Shown: positions 35,791-43,972 of the stretch, piece by piece | Layout of the letters: each line of letters opens with the position of its first letter | How positions within the stretch are numbered: position 1 is the stretch's first letter | Assembly: GCF_030551255.1 (NCBI RefSeq) | Contig: NZ_CP130630.1 | Coordinates: 7,607,501 to 7,671,500, forward strand | Direction: 5' to 3' | Length of the DNA stretch: 64,000 bases | Source: Streptomyces sp. NL15-2K | Lineage (GTDB): Bacteria > Actinomycetota > Actinomycetes > Streptomycetales > Streptomycetaceae | Position numbers and translations under genes: made by a program | The notes under the pieces: generated by a model | The model's input: the letters and a program-made list of their open reading frames with translations, nothing else | The model's database searches: none | Told to the model about the DNA's origin: nothing

Positions 35791-38403
35791 TCAGCTCTCC
35801 GCGGACTCCGTACCCGCCGCGGCCTTACGGACCCGCCGCACCTTGGGCTTCACCTCGGCCGTCTCCCCCGACGCTTCCGCCGCCACCGTCGCCTTACGGG
35901 TACGACGCCGCGGCGCAGCCTCCGGCTCCTGCGCGGCGGCCTGCGCCGGAATGTCGGCCGCGAGGCCGGAAGCCGCAGGCGCGGCGGCCTTGCGAGTGCG
36001 TCGACGCGGCTTGGTCTCGGCGGCCTCCACAGCCTCCGCGTCCGTCGGCGCCGCCACCTTGGCAGCAGCGGCCTTCCGGGTGCGACGCGGCTTGGCCTCA
36101 ACACCCTCGGCGCTGTCGACGGCAGCCTCAGCAGCCTCAACAGCCGCCGCGGTCTTCCGCGTACGCCGCGGCTTGGCCGCCGCCGTACCTTCCGCACCCT
36201 CGGCGGTGTCCACGGCGGCTTCAGCCGCAGCAGCGGCCTTCCGGGTACGGCGCGGCCTGGTCGCTTCGGCCGGCTCCGGCGCCGGCTCCTGAGCCGTCTG
36301 GGCCGGGATCTCGGCCGTAACAGCGGCGGCGGACTCCACAGACTTGCGCGTACGGCGACGCGGCTTGGCCTCCGCGGCCTCGACGGTGTCGAGAGCGCCC
36401 TCGGCGGCGGCCGTGGCCGCAGCCTTGCGCGTACGGCGACGCGGCTTGGTCTCCTCCGCAGCCTCCGCACCCTCCGCAGCCTCCGCGGTGCCAACGGCAG
36501 CCTCGGCGGCCGTCGTAGCCTTCCGGGTCCGGCGACGCGGCTTGGCGACCGGAGCCTCCGGCTCCGACACAGCCGAAACCGCTGCCGACTCTGCCGCTTC
36601 CGCCACCACCGAAACCGGCTCCGAAATCTCCGGTGCCGTCGGCTCGGACGCCGTGGACTCGGCCGAAGTGACCGTCGCTGCCGCGGACTTGCGCGTCCGG
36701 CGGCGGCGCGGCTTGGCCTCCGCGCCTTCGAAGGACTCCGTGCCCTCGAACGGCTCCGCAGCCGTACCCTCGGCCGTCGCCACGGCGGACTCCGCGGCCT
36801 GAGGCGTCGCGGTCACGACGTCCGCTGCCGGCACCGCCTCCGCCGACGCTGCGCCGCGCGTGCGGCGACGGCGGCGCGGGGTGCGGGTCGAAGTGGCGTC
36901 CTCCGCCGAGGTGGTCTCCTCGGGCGTGACCGCCTCGGAGGGCGCCATCTCGTCCAAGGGCGACCCGCCGCGCGTACGACGGCGGCGGCGCGGCGTACGC
37001 GCCGAACGCTCACCGTCGGCCGACCGGGACTCGTCCCGGCCGCCCCGGCCATCTCGGCCACCCCGGCCGCCTCGGTCATCGCGACCGCCCCGGTCACCGC
37101 GACCGCGCCCACCGCGGCCGCCCGTCTCGCCCAGGTCCTCCAGCTCCTCCGCACCGAGCCCGGCACGCGTGCGCTCGGCGCGCGGCAGGACGCCCTTCGT
37201 GCCCGCGGGGATGTTCAGTTCCTCGAACAGGTGCGGGGAGGTGGAGTACGTCTCCGGCGGGTCGTTGAACTTCAGGTCCAGCGCCTTGTTGATCAGCTGC
37301 CAGCGCGGGATGTCGTCCCAGTCGACGAGTGTGATCGCGATGCCCTTGGCGCCCGCGCGGCCCGTACGGCCGATGCGGTGCAGGTACGTCTTCTCGTCTT
37401 CCGGCGACTGGTAGTTGATGACGTGGGTCACGCCCTCGACGTCGATGCCACGGGCGGCGACGTCGGTGCAGACGAGGACGTCCACCTTGCCGTTGCGGAA
37501 GGCCCGCAGGGCCTGCTCACGGGCGCCCTGGCCGAGGTCGCCGTGGACCGCGCCGGAGGCGAAGCCGCGCTGCTGGAGCTGGTCGGCGAGGTCCGCCGCC
37601 GTGCGCTTCGTACGGCAGAAGACCATGGCCAGTCCCCGGCCGTCGGCCTGCAGTATGCGCGCGACCATCTCCGGCTTGTCCATGTTGTGCGCGCGGTAGA
37701 CGTACTGCGCCGTGTTCGCGACCGTCGCGCCCGCGTCGTCCGGCGCGGTGGCGCGGATGTGCGTGGGCTGCGACATGTAGCGGCGCGCGAGGCCGATGAC
37801 CGCACCCGGCATGGTCGCCGAGAACAGCATGGTCTGGCGCTTCGCCGGAAGCATGTTGATGATCTTCTCGACGTCGGGCAGGAAGCCCAGGTCGAGCATC
37901 TCGTCGGCCTCGTCGAGGACGAGGCACTTCACGTGCTTGAGGTTCAGCTTCTTCTGCCCGGCGAGGTCGAGCAGCCGGCCCGGGGTGCCGACGACGACGT
38001 CGATGCCCTGCTTGAGGGCCTCGACCTGGGGCTCGTACGCCCGGCCGCCGTAGATGGCGAGTACGCGCACGTTGCGCACCTTGCCCGCGGTCAGCAGGTC
38101 GTTGGTGACCTGTGTGCACAGCTCGCGCGTGGGGACGACGACGAGTGCCTGCGGGGCGTCGGTGAGGGACTCGGGCTTGGCGCGCCCGGCCTCGACGTCG
38201 GCGGGGACGGTGACGCGCTCGAGGAGCGGGAGGCCGAAGCCCAGCGTCTTGCCGGTGCCGGTCTTGGCCTGGCCGATGACGTCCGTGCCGGAGAGGGCGA
38301 CGGGGAGGGTCATCTCCTGGATGGGGAAGGGGTTGATGATGCCGACGGCTTCGAGGGCCTCGGCGGTCTCGGGAAGGATCCCGAGGTCTCGGAAAGTAGT
38401 CAG
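35791..38403 (-). CDS. DEAD-box RNA helicase with long RGG/KPRRRTRK C-terminal tail, apparent CTG start
   Basis: An 870-residue ATP-dependent RNA helicase. Motifs include the Q motif PFPIQ, I AKTGTGKT, Ia PTRELC, II DEAD, III SAT and VI HRIGRTGRAG. After residue 430 comes an RGG-rich segment, then about 400 Ala/Glu-rich residues studded with a dozen basic (K/R)PRR(R)TRK boxes. The first ATG (38313) would cut off the Q motif. The frame upstream (TTFRDLGILPETAEALEAVG) has only CTG 38403 as a possible start, seven bases after AGAGG, before an in-frame TAG. It probably acts in cold or ribosome-linked RNA remodelling. Confidence 0.88.
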   Translation of the reverse strand: MTTFRDLGILPETAEALEAVGIINPFPIQEMTLPVALSGTDVIGQAKTGTGKTLGFGLPLLERVTVPADVEAGRAKPESLTDAPQALVVVPTRELCTQVTNDLLTAGKVRNVRVLAIYGGRAYEPQVEALKQGIDVVVGTPGRLLDLAGQKKLNLKHVKCLVLDEADEMLDLGFLPDVEKIINMLPAKRQTMLFSATMPGAVIGLARRYMSQPTHIRATAPDDAGATVANTAQYVYRAHNMDKPEMVARILQADGRGLAMVFCRTKRTAADLADQLQQRGFASGAVHGDLGQGAREQALRAFRNGKVDVLVCTDVAARGIDVEGVTHVINYQSPEDEKTYLHRIGRTGRAGAKGIAITLVDWDDIPRWQLINKALDLKFNDPPETYSTSPHLFEELNIPAGTKGVLPRAERTRAGLGAEELEDLGETGGRGGRGRGDRGGRDDRGGRGGRDGRGGRDESRSADGERSARTPRRRRRTRGGSPLDEMAPSEAVTPEETTSAEDATSTRTPRRRRRTRGAASAEAVPAADVVTATPQAAESAVATAEGTAAEPFEGTESFEGAEAKPRRRRTRKSAAATVTSAESTASEPTAPEISEPVSVVAEAAESAAVSAVSEPEAPVAKPRRRTRKATTAAEAAVGTAEAAEGAEAAEETKPRRRTRKAAATAAAEGALDTVEAAEAKPRRRTRKSVESAAAVTAEIPAQTAQEPAPEPAEATRPRRTRKAAAAAEAAVDTAEGAEGTAAAKPRRTRKTAAAVEAAEAAVDSAEGVEAKPRRTRKAAAAKVAAPTDAEAVEAAETKPRRRTRKAAAPAASGLAADIPAQAAAQEPEAAPRRRTRKATVAAEASGETAEVKPKVRRVRKAAAGTESAES

Positions 38404-38790
38404 GGTGCTGCCTCTTCTGTGTGTGCGGTGCGAGGCGAGCTCGGGGGTCGTCTAGGACCGTGCTGGGGACGTCGACTGCCTTACGGGCGAGCCGTATGGC
38501 ACGGGACCACTGCCGACGCTCTAGCGCTCGTACCGCTGAGGGTCCCCCTCCGGACTCCGTACGCACAGTGCCGTACGGACGGGGAGGGCTGTCGGGTCGG
38601 AGCCGATCGGGCCACCGACCGGGCATCCTCATAACGTGCGGCCCGTCGAGTACGTCAGAGTACTCAGCGGGCGCATTACCACCATACCCCGGATTCGCGC
38701 ACATGCGATGGCCGATTTGGTCACGTAGTGGTCGTCACACTGATTGACCAGGTACTTCCGTCGCGCGGTGAGCGGGCTATTGTGCGCTTC
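38404..38790. promoter_or_regulatory. 387-bp divergent region, helicase / ferritin-like gene
   Basis: No gene is supported. It contains a CCGTACG...CGTACGG imperfect hairpin (about 38556-38580) in the presumed helicase leader and, near 38777-38782, TATTGT just before the ferritin-like gene ATG. Confidence 0.4.
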
Positions 38791-39537
38791 ATGACGAGCT
38801 CTGACAAGCCTGACAACGCCTCCGACGCAGCCGTGGAACACACCGGGGTCGCCGCCCAGGACTGGGCGCAGGCCTCCGCCGACCCGCAGTACCGTGCCGC
38901 GGTCGTGGACCTGCTCGGCGCGCTCGCGTACGGGGAGCTGGCGGCCTTCGAGCGACTCGCGGAGGACGCCAAGCTGGCGCCGACGCTGGCGGACAAGGCG
39001 GAGTTGGCGAAGATGGCGTCGGCGGAGTTCCACCACTTCGAGCAGCTGCGCGACCGGTTGACGGAGATCGGCGAGGAGCCGACCAGGGCGATGGAGCCGT
39101 TCGTCGCCGCGCTGGACGGCTTCCACAAGCAGACGGCGCCCTCGGACTGGCTGGAGGGGCTCGTCAAGGCGTACGTCGGCGACTCGATCGCCAGTGACTT
39201 CTACCGCGAGGTCGCCGCCCGCCTCGACGCGGACACCCGGGAGCTCGTCCTGGGCGTCCTCGACGACACCGGGCACGCCGGCTTCGCCGTCGAGAAGGTG
39301 CGCGCAGCGATCGACGCGGACCCGCGCGTGGGCGGGCGGCTCGCTCTGTGGGCGCGGCGGCTGATGGGCGAGGCCCTGTCGCAGTCCCAGCGGGTCGTCG
39401 CCGACCGGGACGCGCTGTCGACGATGCTCGTGGGCGGCGTGGCGGACGGCTTCGACCTCGCCGAGGTCGGTCGGATGTTCTCCCGGATCACCGAGGCACA
39501 CACCAAGCGGATGGCGGCGCTGGGGCTGGCGGCCTAG
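38791..39537 (+). CDS. Ferritin-like fold protein
   Basis: A 248-residue all-helical protein with paired Glu/His motifs of a ferritin-like di-iron site: AYGELAAFERL, ASAEFHHFEQLRDRL and DFYREVA in the first half, and GHAGFAVEKV in the second. Related families include tRNA hydroxylase MiaE and the DUF2202 type; the actual activity is unknown. ATG 38791 has no clear Shine-Dalgarno, and a TATTGT eight bases upstream suggests a leaderless message. Its TAG stop lies inside the target duplication of the adjacent insertion sequence. Confidence 0.82.
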   Translation: MTSSDKPDNASDAAVEHTGVAAQDWAQASADPQYRAAVVDLLGALAYGELAAFERLAEDAKLAPTLADKAELAKMASAEFHHFEQLRDRLTEIGEEPTRAMEPFVAALDGFHKQTAPSDWLEGLVKAYVGDSIASDFYREVAARLDADTRELVLGVLDDTGHAGFAVEKVRAAIDADPRVGGRLALWARRLMGEALSQSQRVVADRDALSTMLVGGVADGFDLAEVGRMFSRITEAHTKRMAALGLAA

Positions 39538-39538
39538 C
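39533..39538. repeat. Target-site duplication, left copy
   Basis: CCTAGC immediately before the IS left end, identical to 40604-40609. It contains the ferritin-like gene's TAG. Confidence 0.85.
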
Positions 39539-40603
39539 TGTTCTGTCCACGGAGGTTGGTGACAGCGATCACTGACGTGTGGTCTTGAAATGGGTGAGGG
39601 CCTTCTGGCTCGGTGTGGATTGCGACATCTACGCCGGACGACAGAAAGGCCCTCGTGCCCCACCGTAATGCACCCCTGACCGAGACCGGACGCCTGCGCC
39701 TGGCCCGCTGCGTGGTCGAGGACGGCTGGACCCTGCGCCGGGCCGCTGAGCGATTCCAAGTCTCGCCAACCACCGCACAGCGATGGGCCGACCGCTACCG
39801 CCGGCTCGGCGAGCCTGGCATGGCCGACCACTCCAGCCGCCCCCGCACCAGCCCGCGACGGACCCCGACCCGTACCGAGCGCAGGATCATCAAAGTCCGC
39901 GTACTGCGCAGGTGGGGGCCAGCACGGATCGCAGGCCTGCTCCGCCTGGTGCCGTCCACCGTGCACCGGGTGCTGACCCGCTACGGCCTGGCCCGCCTGA
40001 CCCACCTCGACCGGGCCACTGGGCGCGTCATCCGTCGCTACGAACGTGCCAAGCCCGGCGAACTGGTCCACGTCGACATCAAGAAGCTCGGCAACATCCC
40101 CGACGGCGGCGGCCACAAGACCCTCGGACGCCAGGCGGGCCGCAAGACCCGGTCCGGCGCCGGCTACAGCTACCTCCACAACGCCGTCGACGACCACTCC
40201 CGCCTGGCCTACAGCGAGATCCACGCAGACGAGAAGAAGGAGACCGCTGTCGGCTTCTGGAGTCGCGCCCAGGCGTACTTCGCCACCTGCGGGATCACCG
40301 TCGAACGCGTCCTGACCGACAACGGCTCCTGCTACAAATCCCACCTGTGGCGAGACGCCCTGGCAGCAGCCGGGATCACGCACAAGCGAACCCGCGCCTA
40401 CCGGCCGCAGACGAACGGCAAGGTCGAACGCTTCAACCGCACCCTGCTCGACGAATGGGCCTACGCCCGCCCCTACCGATCAGAGCAGGAACGACGCGAC
40501 GCCTTCCCCAGCTGGCTGCACACCTACAATCACCACCGCGGACACACCGCGCTCAAGGGCCAACCACCCGCCAGCCGCGTCCCTAACCTCTCAGGGCAAT
40601 ACA
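39539..40603 (+). mobile_element. IS481-family insertion sequence, intact
   Basis: A 1065-bp element bounded by 25-bp imperfect inverted repeats starting TGT and ending ACA (39539-39563 and 40579-40603, 17 of 25 matches, with a shared GAGGTT core) and flanked by the 6-bp direct repeat CCTAGC. It encodes one full-length DDE transposase. The clean duplication points to a recent insertion. Confidence 0.88.
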
Positions 40604-40608
40604 CCTAG
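39655..40608 (+). CDS. IS481-type DDE transposase
   Basis: A 317-residue integrase-fold transposase. N-terminal helix-turn-helix regions (TLRRAAERFQVSPTTAQRWADRY and LLRLVPSTVHRVLTRYG) are followed by the DDE core: Asp in LVHVDIKKLG, Asp in LTDNGSCYKS and Glu in NGKVERFNRTLLDEW. It starts at GTG 39655 behind AGAAAGGCC; the upstream in-frame start at 39613 is unlikely. The frame runs through the right inverted repeat and stops at a TAG (40606-40608) supplied by the duplicated target, so the last codons depend on the insertion site. It looks functional. Confidence 0.92.
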   Translation: MPHRNAPLTETGRLRLARCVVEDGWTLRRAAERFQVSPTTAQRWADRYRRLGEPGMADHSSRPRTSPRRTPTRTERRIIKVRVLRRWGPARIAGLLRLVPSTVHRVLTRYGLARLTHLDRATGRVIRRYERAKPGELVHVDIKKLGNIPDGGGHKTLGRQAGRKTRSGAGYSYLHNAVDDHSRLAYSEIHADEKKETAVGFWSRAQAYFATCGITVERVLTDNGSCYKSHLWRDALAAAGITHKRTRAYRPQTNGKVERFNRTLLDEWAYARPYRSEQERRDAFPSWLHTYNHHRGHTALKGQPPASRVPNLSGQYT

Positions 40609-40609
40609 C
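40604..40609. repeat. Target-site duplication, right copy
   Basis: CCTAGC directly after the IS right end; it supplies the transposase stop codon. Confidence 0.85.
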
Positions 40610-40660
40610 TCCTCTTCCGAGGCTTGGCGAGTTTGACGGTACGCCGAGGTCGGCGACGCC

Positions 40661-40930
40661 TCAGGCCGTCGCCGATCGTCGGCGGAGTGTTCCCGCGGGG
40701 CGCAGCAGCAGCGAGAGCGAGGCCGCGGAGACGATCGTCGCGCCGACGAGGTTCAGCAGGACGCTGCCCGCGTCCAGCGCGCTGTGTGTGAGGAAGGCGC
40801 CGAACAGGGCCCCGGCGATCCCGGTCGCGAGGACCAGGGAGCGCGCCGGCAGGCGGTGGGACAACCGGTGGATCGCCGCCCCCGCCAGTGCGAGACCGAG
40901 CAGAGCGGAGCCGAGCGCTTCCAAGAACAT
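40661..40930 (-). CDS. Small membrane protein
   Basis: An 89-residue protein with two or three hydrophobic helices (FLEALGSALLGLALAGAAIH, LVLATGIAGALFGAFLTHSAL, GSVLLNLVGATIVSAASLSLLL) and a basic C-terminus. It resembles small GlsB/YeaQ-like membrane proteins in size and Gly pattern, but no family is certain. ATG 40930 has GGGAGGGACCCC upstream. Confidence 0.7.
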   Translation of the reverse strand: MFLEALGSALLGLALAGAAIHRLSHRLPARSLVLATGIAGALFGAFLTHSALDAGSVLLNLVGATIVSAASLSLLLRPAGTLRRRSATA

Positions 40931-41098
40931 GTTGGGGTCCCTCCCACACGGCCACACTGCGCGTTACGGTCGTAGCCCGTCTTACCCGTGACCTGCGGAA
41001 TTCAATCCTCGGCTGTGCGCTCCTTGTGCTCCATATGTGGAGAACGCAGGGGAGAAGCGCAGGGGATGCGCGCAGAGGGAGAAACACCTACGGAAAAC

Positions 41099-41137
41099 CG
41101 AGAGGGCCCGGCGACGGAAAGTCGCCGGGCCCTCTCG
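41099..41137. terminator. 17-bp perfect hairpin downstream of the DUF3107 gene
   Basis: CGAGAGGGCCCGGCGAC (41099-41115), loop GGAAA, exact complement 41121-41137. It lies 24 bases after the DUF3107 stop on the minus strand. Confidence 0.88.
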
Positions 41138-41160
41138 TCGCGTATCGGCTACGCGTACGA

Positions 41161-41388
41161 CTACAGCGCGCCGAAGCCCACCTTGCGCGGGGCCGGCTCA
41201 CCGAGCTCGACGTAGGCGAGGCGGTCCGCCGGTACCAGGACCTTGCGGCCGTGCTCGTCCACGAGGGTCAGCAGCTGTGACTTGCCGGCCAGCGCCTCGG
41301 ACACCGCCCGCTCGACCTCCTCGGCACTCTGACCGCTCTCCAGAACGATCTCGCGAGGCGCGTGCTGCACGCCGATCTTGACCTCCAC
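41161..41388 (-). CDS. DUF3107 family small protein
   Basis: A 75-residue protein matching the whole DUF3107 family (VEVKIGVQHAPREIVLESGQ... then YVELGEPAPRKVGFG), near-universal in Actinobacteria and of unknown function. GTG 41388 has GAGGGAC upstream. It is usually found next to a TetR regulator, as here. It may be a small ATP-binding or regulatory protein by family annotation, which the sequence alone does not show. Confidence 0.88.
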   Translation of the reverse strand: MEVKIGVQHAPREIVLESGQSAEEVERAVSEALAGKSQLLTLVDEHGRKVLVPADRLAYVELGEPAPRKVGFGAL

Positions 41389-41540
41389 GGCTATGTCCCT
41401 CCGACGGTCAGTGAAGTGCGCGACCTTCCGCGCCGTACTCCGCACACATTAGCCCGCGTGAGGGGACGTGCACGCTCCGGGCAAGAACGCCAGGAGCGAA
41501 CAGCGGGCGGGAACAAACTCCCCGCACACGCGTGTGCGGG

Positions 41541-42182
41541 TCAGTGGTGGTCCGTGCCGTGCAGCGGGAAGCCGGCGATGCCGCGCCAGGCCAGCGAGGT
41601 CAGCAGCTGGACCGCCTGGTCGCGCGGCACGCTGCGGTCGCTGTGCAGCCAGGAGCGGGCCACCACCTGGGCGAGCCCGCCCAGGCCCGAGGCCAGCAGC
41701 ATCGACTCGGCCCGCGACAGGCCGGTGTCCTCGGCGATGACGTCGCAGATCGCCTCGGCGCACTCGTTCGTGACCTTGTCGACGCGCTCGCGCACCGCGG
41801 GCTCGTTCGTCAGATCCGACTCGAACACCAGGCGGAAGGCGCCGCCGTCGTCCTCGACGTACGCGAAATAGGCGTCCATGGTCGCCCGGACACGCTGCTT
41901 GTTGTCGGTCGTCGACGCGAGCGCGTTCCGTACGGCCTGGATCAGGGACTCGCAGTGCTGGTCCAGCAGTGCGAGATACAGGTCGAGCTTGCCCGGGAAG
42001 TGCTGGTAGAGCACCGGCTTGCTGACGCCGGCGCGCTCGGCGATGTCGTCCATCGCGGCCGCGTGGTAGCCCTGTGCCACGAAGACTTCCTGGGCGGCGC
42101 CCAGCAGCTGGTTCCGTCGGGCACGGCGCGGCAGGCGCGTGCCTCGCGGGCGTGCCGCCTCTGTCTGCTCGATGGCTGTCAC
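41541..42182 (-). CDS. TetR-family transcriptional regulator
   Basis: A 213-residue TetR repressor. The N-terminal helix-turn-helix is clear (RRNQLLGAAQEVFVAQGYHAAAMDDIAERAGVSKPVLYQHFPGKLDLYLALL), and the C-terminal ligand domain is all-helical (VFESDLTNEPAVRERV). It starts at GTG 42182 with GGGAGGCGG upstream. It lies 152 bases upstream of the DUF3107 gene on the same strand. The ligand and targets are unknown. Confidence 0.9.
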   Translation of the reverse strand: MTAIEQTEAARPRGTRLPRRARRNQLLGAAQEVFVAQGYHAAAMDDIAERAGVSKPVLYQHFPGKLDLYLALLDQHCESLIQAVRNALASTTDNKQRVRATMDAYFAYVEDDGGAFRLVFESDLTNEPAVRERVDKVTNECAEAICDVIAEDTGLSRAESMLLASGLGGLAQVVARSWLHSDRSVPRDQAVQLLTSLAWRGIAGFPLHGTDHH

Positions 42183-42388
42183 GCCGCCTCCCAAAGTCGT
42201 CCACATGCGGTGTGCGCCGCGCGGCCATCGTACTTTTCGGTAACCGTGCTGTGCGCGGTGCGAGCGGAGAATTTCATGGACCGGACGGTGACGAATACCA
42301 TGCAAGACGCTTCAAACAGGGACAGAACGGGCAGTGAATTGCGCCGCTCAATACGCCGCCCCTGCTCAGAGGTGGTCTCTGCGGTACG

Positions 42389-42613
42389 TCACCGATAGTC
42401 GTCCTCGTCGATGGAGACCACGCGGGCCTGTTCGATGAGATCGGCCTCGCTGGCGCGGTCCGGGTCGACGCCCGTCAGCGGGTCGTCGCGGTCGGGCGCG
42501 ACGTCGGCGTGCTGCTCGGCCGCGTCGACCTCGGGGGCCTCGACGTCGAACTCCTCGGCCTCCTCGGTGTCGTCGTCCACGAACGTCTCCGGGTCGGTGG
42601 GGTCAACGGCCAT
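42389..42613 (-). CDS. Small highly acidic protein
   Basis: A 74-residue protein with an exceptional Asp/Glu content (e.g. FVDDDTEEAEEFDVEAPEVD) and no hydrophobic core, so probably intrinsically disordered. ATG 42613 has GGAAGGGAGCCCACC immediately upstream. It could act as a DNA mimic, chaperone-like or ion-binding protein; none of these is shown. Confidence 0.72.
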   Translation of the reverse strand: MAVDPTDPETFVDDDTEEAEEFDVEAPEVDAAEQHADVAPDRDDPLTGVDPDRASEADLIEQARVVSIDEDDYR

Positions 42614-42734
42614 GGTGGGCTCCCTTCCTAGAACATCCCTGAGTGGAACAGGGGGCCACTTGCGGGTGCCCTGCGTACGAGCCTAGGAGACACCCGATCT
42701 GGACGCCATCGATCTGTGGGCCATTGATCCGAGC

Positions 42735-42790
42735 GCTTGTCCGCGTCGATGTCCGCGTCGATGTCCGCGTTGATGTCCGTGTCGGTCCGC
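42735..42790. repeat. Tandem 12-bp repeats GATGTCCGCGTC
   Basis: About four tandem copies of a 12-base unit (GATGTCCGCGTC, last copies diverged), flanked by two longer direct repeats containing CGAGCGC-TGTC. Intergenic, between the acidic protein and the hydrolase genes. Confidence 0.8.
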
Positions 42791-42848
42791 GTTGATTCGA
42801 GCGCCTGTCTGTGACAGCGAACACGTGAATCACTGCGTGATCGTCTCG

Positions 42849-42854
42849 TAACAT
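42849..42854 (+). promoter_or_regulatory. -10 box of a likely leaderless hydrolase gene
   Basis: TAACAT ends six bases before ATG 42861, and no Shine-Dalgarno precedes it. The -35 is poor (GTGAAT, 18-base spacer). A small ATCAC-TGC-GTGAT palindrome overlaps the spacer. Confidence 0.45.
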
Positions 42855-42860
42855 TGCCGC

Positions 42861-43964
42861 ATGTCTTCGACCGAGCTGCCGTCCGTGCCGCCCGCCACTG
42901 TGCTCCCCAGGGTGGCACCTGTCAGGGTTGCGGAGGGCGAGCGCCTCAGGTCGGTGAGGCTGCCGGGGACAACGCTGACGGTGCGGTCGAGGCCCCCCGC
43001 GCGCGAGGGGTTGCCGCCCGCGCTGTACGTCCACGGCCTCGGCGGTTCCTCGCAGAACTGGTCGGCGTTGATGCAGCTGCTGGAGGACTCCGTCGACGGC
43101 GAGGCCGTCGATCTGCCGGGCTTCGGCGACTCCCCGCCGCCGGACGACGGTGACTACTCGATCACGGGGCACACGCGCGCGGTCATCCGTCATCTCGACG
43201 CCTCCGGGCGCGGCCCGGTGCATCTCTTCGGGAACTCGCTCGGCGGGGCCGTCTCCACCCGGGTCGCCGCGGTGCGGCCCGATCTCGTACGGACGCTCAC
43301 CCTGGTGTCGCCCGCCCTGCCGGAAATCCGCGTCCAGCGCACGGCCGTACCGACGGGGCTGCTGGCGGTGCCAGGGGTGGCCGGGGTCTTCACGCGGTTC
43401 ACCAAGGAGTGGACGGCGGAACAGCGCGTCCGCGGGGTCCTGGCCCTGTGTTACGGCGATCCCGGGCGGGTGTCGCCGGAAGCGTTCCGTCATGCCGTGG
43501 AGGAGATGGAGAGGCGGCTGCAGCTGCCGTACTTCTGGGACGCGATGACCCGCTCCGCGCGCGGGCTGGTGAACGCGTACACGCTGGGCGGCCAGCACGC
43601 GCTGTGGCGCCAGGCCGAGCGTGTCCTCGCGCCGACCCTGCTGATCTACGGTGGCCGGGACCAGCTGGTCGGCTTCCGCATGGCCCAGAAAGCCGCTCGT
43701 ACTTTCCGCGACTCGCGCCTGCTTACCCTGCCGGAGGCGGGACATGTGGCGATGATGGAGTACCCGCAGGCGGTGGCCGGGGCGTTCCGGGACCTGCTCG
43801 CGGATGCTCGGGACTCCGGTGACGGAGCGGGTGCCTCCGGCGGCTCCGTGTCCGCCGGGGGTGGGGCGACCGGCTCCCGTGGCGAGGCGGTAGCCTCCGG
43901 CGGTGGGAAGGGTGGCTCCGGTGGCGGGGCCGGGATGTCAGGCACGACGAACGCAGGGAGCTGA
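42861..43964 (+). CDS. Alpha/beta hydrolase with Gly/Ser-rich tail
   Basis: A 367-residue alpha/beta hydrolase. The oxyanion region is LYVHGLGGSSQNW, the nucleophile elbow FGNSLGG (Ser), the acid region LLIYGGRDQLV and the His in PEAGHVAMMEYP. The last 60 residues are a low-complexity Gly/Ser/Ala tail (SGGSVSAGGGATGSRG) not needed for the fold. The substrate is unknown. The DUF3152 gene starts nine bases downstream, so the pair is likely co-transcribed. Confidence 0.87.
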   Translation: MSSTELPSVPPATVLPRVAPVRVAEGERLRSVRLPGTTLTVRSRPPAREGLPPALYVHGLGGSSQNWSALMQLLEDSVDGEAVDLPGFGDSPPPDDGDYSITGHTRAVIRHLDASGRGPVHLFGNSLGGAVSTRVAAVRPDLVRTLTLVSPALPEIRVQRTAVPTGLLAVPGVAGVFTRFTKEWTAEQRVRGVLALCYGDPGRVSPEAFRHAVEEMERRLQLPYFWDAMTRSARGLVNAYTLGGQHALWRQAERVLAPTLLIYGGRDQLVGFRMAQKAARTFRDSRLLTLPEAGHVAMMEYPQAVAGAFRDLLADARDSGDGAGASGGSVSAGGGATGSRGEAVASGGGKGGSGGGAGMSGTTNAGS

Positions 43965-43972
43965 GTCGCGAC

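Noticed and set aside
40661..40930. Remnant of the IS or passenger gene
   Set aside because: The small membrane gene lies outside the right inverted repeat and target duplication, so it belongs to the host chromosome.
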